From the NCBI GenBank assembly GCA_030642635.1, contig DAOWNK010000199.1:1-6107 (forward strand): DNA of 6,107 bases. Reading direction: 5' to 3'. This document shows, in pieces, positions 5,425 to 6,107 of this stretch. The notes below the pieces were generated by a model. That model searched no databases. It saw only the letters and a list, made by a program, of their open reading frames with translations, and was not told where the DNA came from. This DNA comes from Pirellulales bacterium (GTDB lineage Bacteria > Planctomycetota > Planctomycetia > Pirellulales > Thermoguttaceae). Every line of letters starts with the position of its first letter. The stretch's first letter is position 1. The translations under genes were made by a program, and so were the position numbers.

Positions 5425-5471
5425 TCCAGGAGCTAGGGCGATGGAGGGTTCGATTCCCTCCCTCCGCACCA
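5361..5471 (+). tRNA. tRNA-like sequence: canonical T arm, acceptor and CCA, abnormal middle
   Basis: At the 3' end, GAGGG (5444-5448), loop TTCGATT (5449-5455) and CCCTC (5456-5460) form a perfect T arm fitting TTCRANY. CCTCCGC (5461-5467), discriminator A and encoded CCA (5469-5471) follow directly. GCGGAGA at 5361-5367 pairs with the acceptor strand at six of seven positions. A GC...GCACCA acceptor is typical of bacterial tRNA-Leu. The middle is not normal. No standard D arm or five-pair anticodon stem can be drawn, and 111 nt exceeds a usual type II tRNA by about 20. CATgGAAAGCTTTCaATG (5402-5419) is an almost perfect palindrome with no room for an anticodon loop. Possible readings are a decayed or interrupted tRNA-Leu, an attachment-site copy of a tRNA 3' end, or a tRNA mimic. 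The T arm plus acceptor is certain by eye; the 5' boundary is uncertain. Confidence 0.45.
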
Positions 5472-5485
5472 CTTTGATAATCTTA

Positions 5486-6070
5486 ATGGGAGACAATCTT
5501 ATAGTTCGCCGCACACGATCTGAAAACGCAGAGTTCGTTATCGAGTCCATCAAGGCGCTCGGGTTCACGCTAAACTCGCGGTCGCGTCTGATGCGAATGC
5601 ACCGGGTGTTGACCGAAGCGGACGGGATCATTCCGCCGGATGACCCGGAATACGAAACCGCACTCGAAGCTGAACGTGACTTTCAGGTTCTCGGCTTTGT
5701 ATTTGAACAAGCGGCGGCGCACCCCACGGACGCTGAATTTCAACGGTTGGTTAGAAACACAATAAAAGATTCACTGCTACCCCATAAAGATCGTGGCCAG
5801 TCAAAGGGTCGTGACGCACAATTCGAGCTTTTCGTGGCCGCGATCTGCCAGAATGCCGGACTCCTCCCCGTTGCCCGAGACGAACCAGATGTCACGTGTC
5901 ACATTGATGGCGTCAAGTTTGGGATTGCGGCAAAGCGTATCAAGAGCCTCTCCAATCTCGAAAAACACGTACGCAAAGCTGCAGAACAAATTGAAAAAGC
6001 ACGGTTCCCGGGAATCATTGCCTTAGATACTGCACTTTCTGAAAAAACAGCGATAATTGGTATACACTAA
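5486..6070 (+). CDS. Uncharacterised protein with PD-(D/E)XK-like C-terminal domain
   Basis: I start at ATG 5486 (MGDNLIVRRTRSENAEFVIE), giving 194 residues. An in-frame ATG at 5375 with GGAG upstream would add 37 residues, but that stretch is translated tRNA-like sequence. No good Shine-Dalgarno precedes 5486. Residues 1-100 are charged and mostly helical and I do not recognise them. Residues 108-182 have a nuclease-like order: GRDAQFELFVAAICQNAG (Glu114 on a helix), EPDVTC (Asp135), GVKFGIAAKRIKS (Lys150), then a helix HVRKAAEQIEKA and a strand FPGIIALD. This matches the E, D and (D/E)xK layout of the PD-(D/E)XK fold except that Ala148 occupies the motif III acidic position. So it may be catalytically altered, or the resemblance may be coincidental. 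The end (LSEKTAIIGIH) is abrupt after the last strand, so mild C-terminal shortening is possible. It directly follows the tRNA-like 3' end, a common place for acquired cargo genes. Confidence 0.6.
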   Translation: MGDNLIVRRTRSENAEFVIESIKALGFTLNSRSRLMRMHRVLTEADGIIPPDDPEYETALEAERDFQVLGFVFEQAAAHPTDAEFQRLVRNTIKDSLLPHKDRGQSKGRDAQFELFVAAICQNAGLLPVARDEPDVTCHIDGVKFGIAAKRIKSLSNLEKHVRKAAEQIEKARFPGIIALDTALSEKTAIIGIH

Positions 6071-6107
6071 AAAAGGCTCTTCCATCATGCTGCGGTTTCA
6101 AAACAAG
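6071..6107. other. Right edge, nothing recognised
   Basis: The 37 nt after the last stop hold a short A-run and no hairpin with a T-run. No terminator or new gene start can be supported before the edge. Confidence 0.4.

Noticed and set aside
5101..5471. A standard tmRNA gene
   Set aside because: The length and CCA end fit, and GTGGGG at 5113-5118 could pair weakly with the acceptor strand. But there is no tag ending in ALAA or similar, no GGATTCGAC-type 5' motif, and the acceptor lacks the G-U pair used for alanine.
5107..5471. Group I intron inside tRNA-Leu
   Set aside because: The size would fit and tRNA-Leu introns are known, but I could not find the paired conserved P7 and core elements or a 5' exon with a D arm and anticodon stem.
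5356..5631. Minus-strand frame of 91 residues with the string REGIEPS
   Set aside because: This string is the familiar artefact of translating the antisense of a tRNA T arm. It arises from 5444-5460 and has no independent support.
129..6083. Inverted 9-mers GGAAGAGCC and GGCTCTTCC near the two window ends
   Set aside because: Dozens of inverted 9-mer pairs are expected by chance in 6 kb. These have no extended similarity or shared context.

Overview
The window looks like a piece of a Planctomycetota-type genome (or a close relative in the PVC group). The grounds are a moderately GC-rich sequence, a neutral-ceramidase-like protein, a Gfo/Idh/MocA oxidoreductase and a HEAT-repeat protein close together, and many short interspersed palindromes in the gaps. 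This taxonomic call is an inference from gene content. No rRNA or marker gene is present.

Left part (1-3675) is a small carbohydrate-use locus built around a divergent control region at about 1592-1650. On the minus strand lie the N-terminal fragment of a neutral/alkaline ceramidase-like gene (1241-1591) and then an FGGY carbohydrate kinase (9-1196). The kinase has lost its C-terminal ATP-binding part at a breakpoint near position 138, where the tail of an unrelated plus-strand reading frame (2-124) begins. On the plus strand lie an intact DeoR/GlpR-type repressor (1651-2421) and an intact Gfo/Idh/MocA dehydrogenase (2533-3675). The divergent region carries a minus-strand promoter with a perfect TTGACA box, a weaker plus-strand promoter, and a site whose right half equals the GlpR half-site AACGAACAT. 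The likely original logic was sugar phosphorylation and oxidation under a repressor that senses a phosphorylated sugar. Since the kinase and ceramidase genes are broken, the pathway may be decaying.

Middle part (3676-5072) has no intact gene. It holds a HEAT-repeat pseudogene with a frameshift near 4295, then a nested palindromic structure. A 150-bp element (4683-4832) with 16-bp terminal inverted repeats and internal REP-like hairpins sits between 10-bp direct repeats GGGCTTGCCC. It splits an older palindrome whose rejoined arms would be 30 nt long with two mismatches. Several hairpins with a GC-AA-GC tip recur in the window.

Right part (5073-6107) starts with an extended -10 promoter (TGcTATAAT). 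After it come two very short reading frames, each with a strong Shine-Dalgarno sequence, and then a tRNA-like 3' end: a canonical T arm, an acceptor strand and an encoded CCA, most like tRNA-Leu. Last is an unrecognised 194-residue protein whose C-terminal half resembles a PD-(D/E)XK nuclease fold with an Ala in place of the motif III acid. This compact unit is the best candidate for something undescribed. Its parts are directly visible; that they work together is inference.
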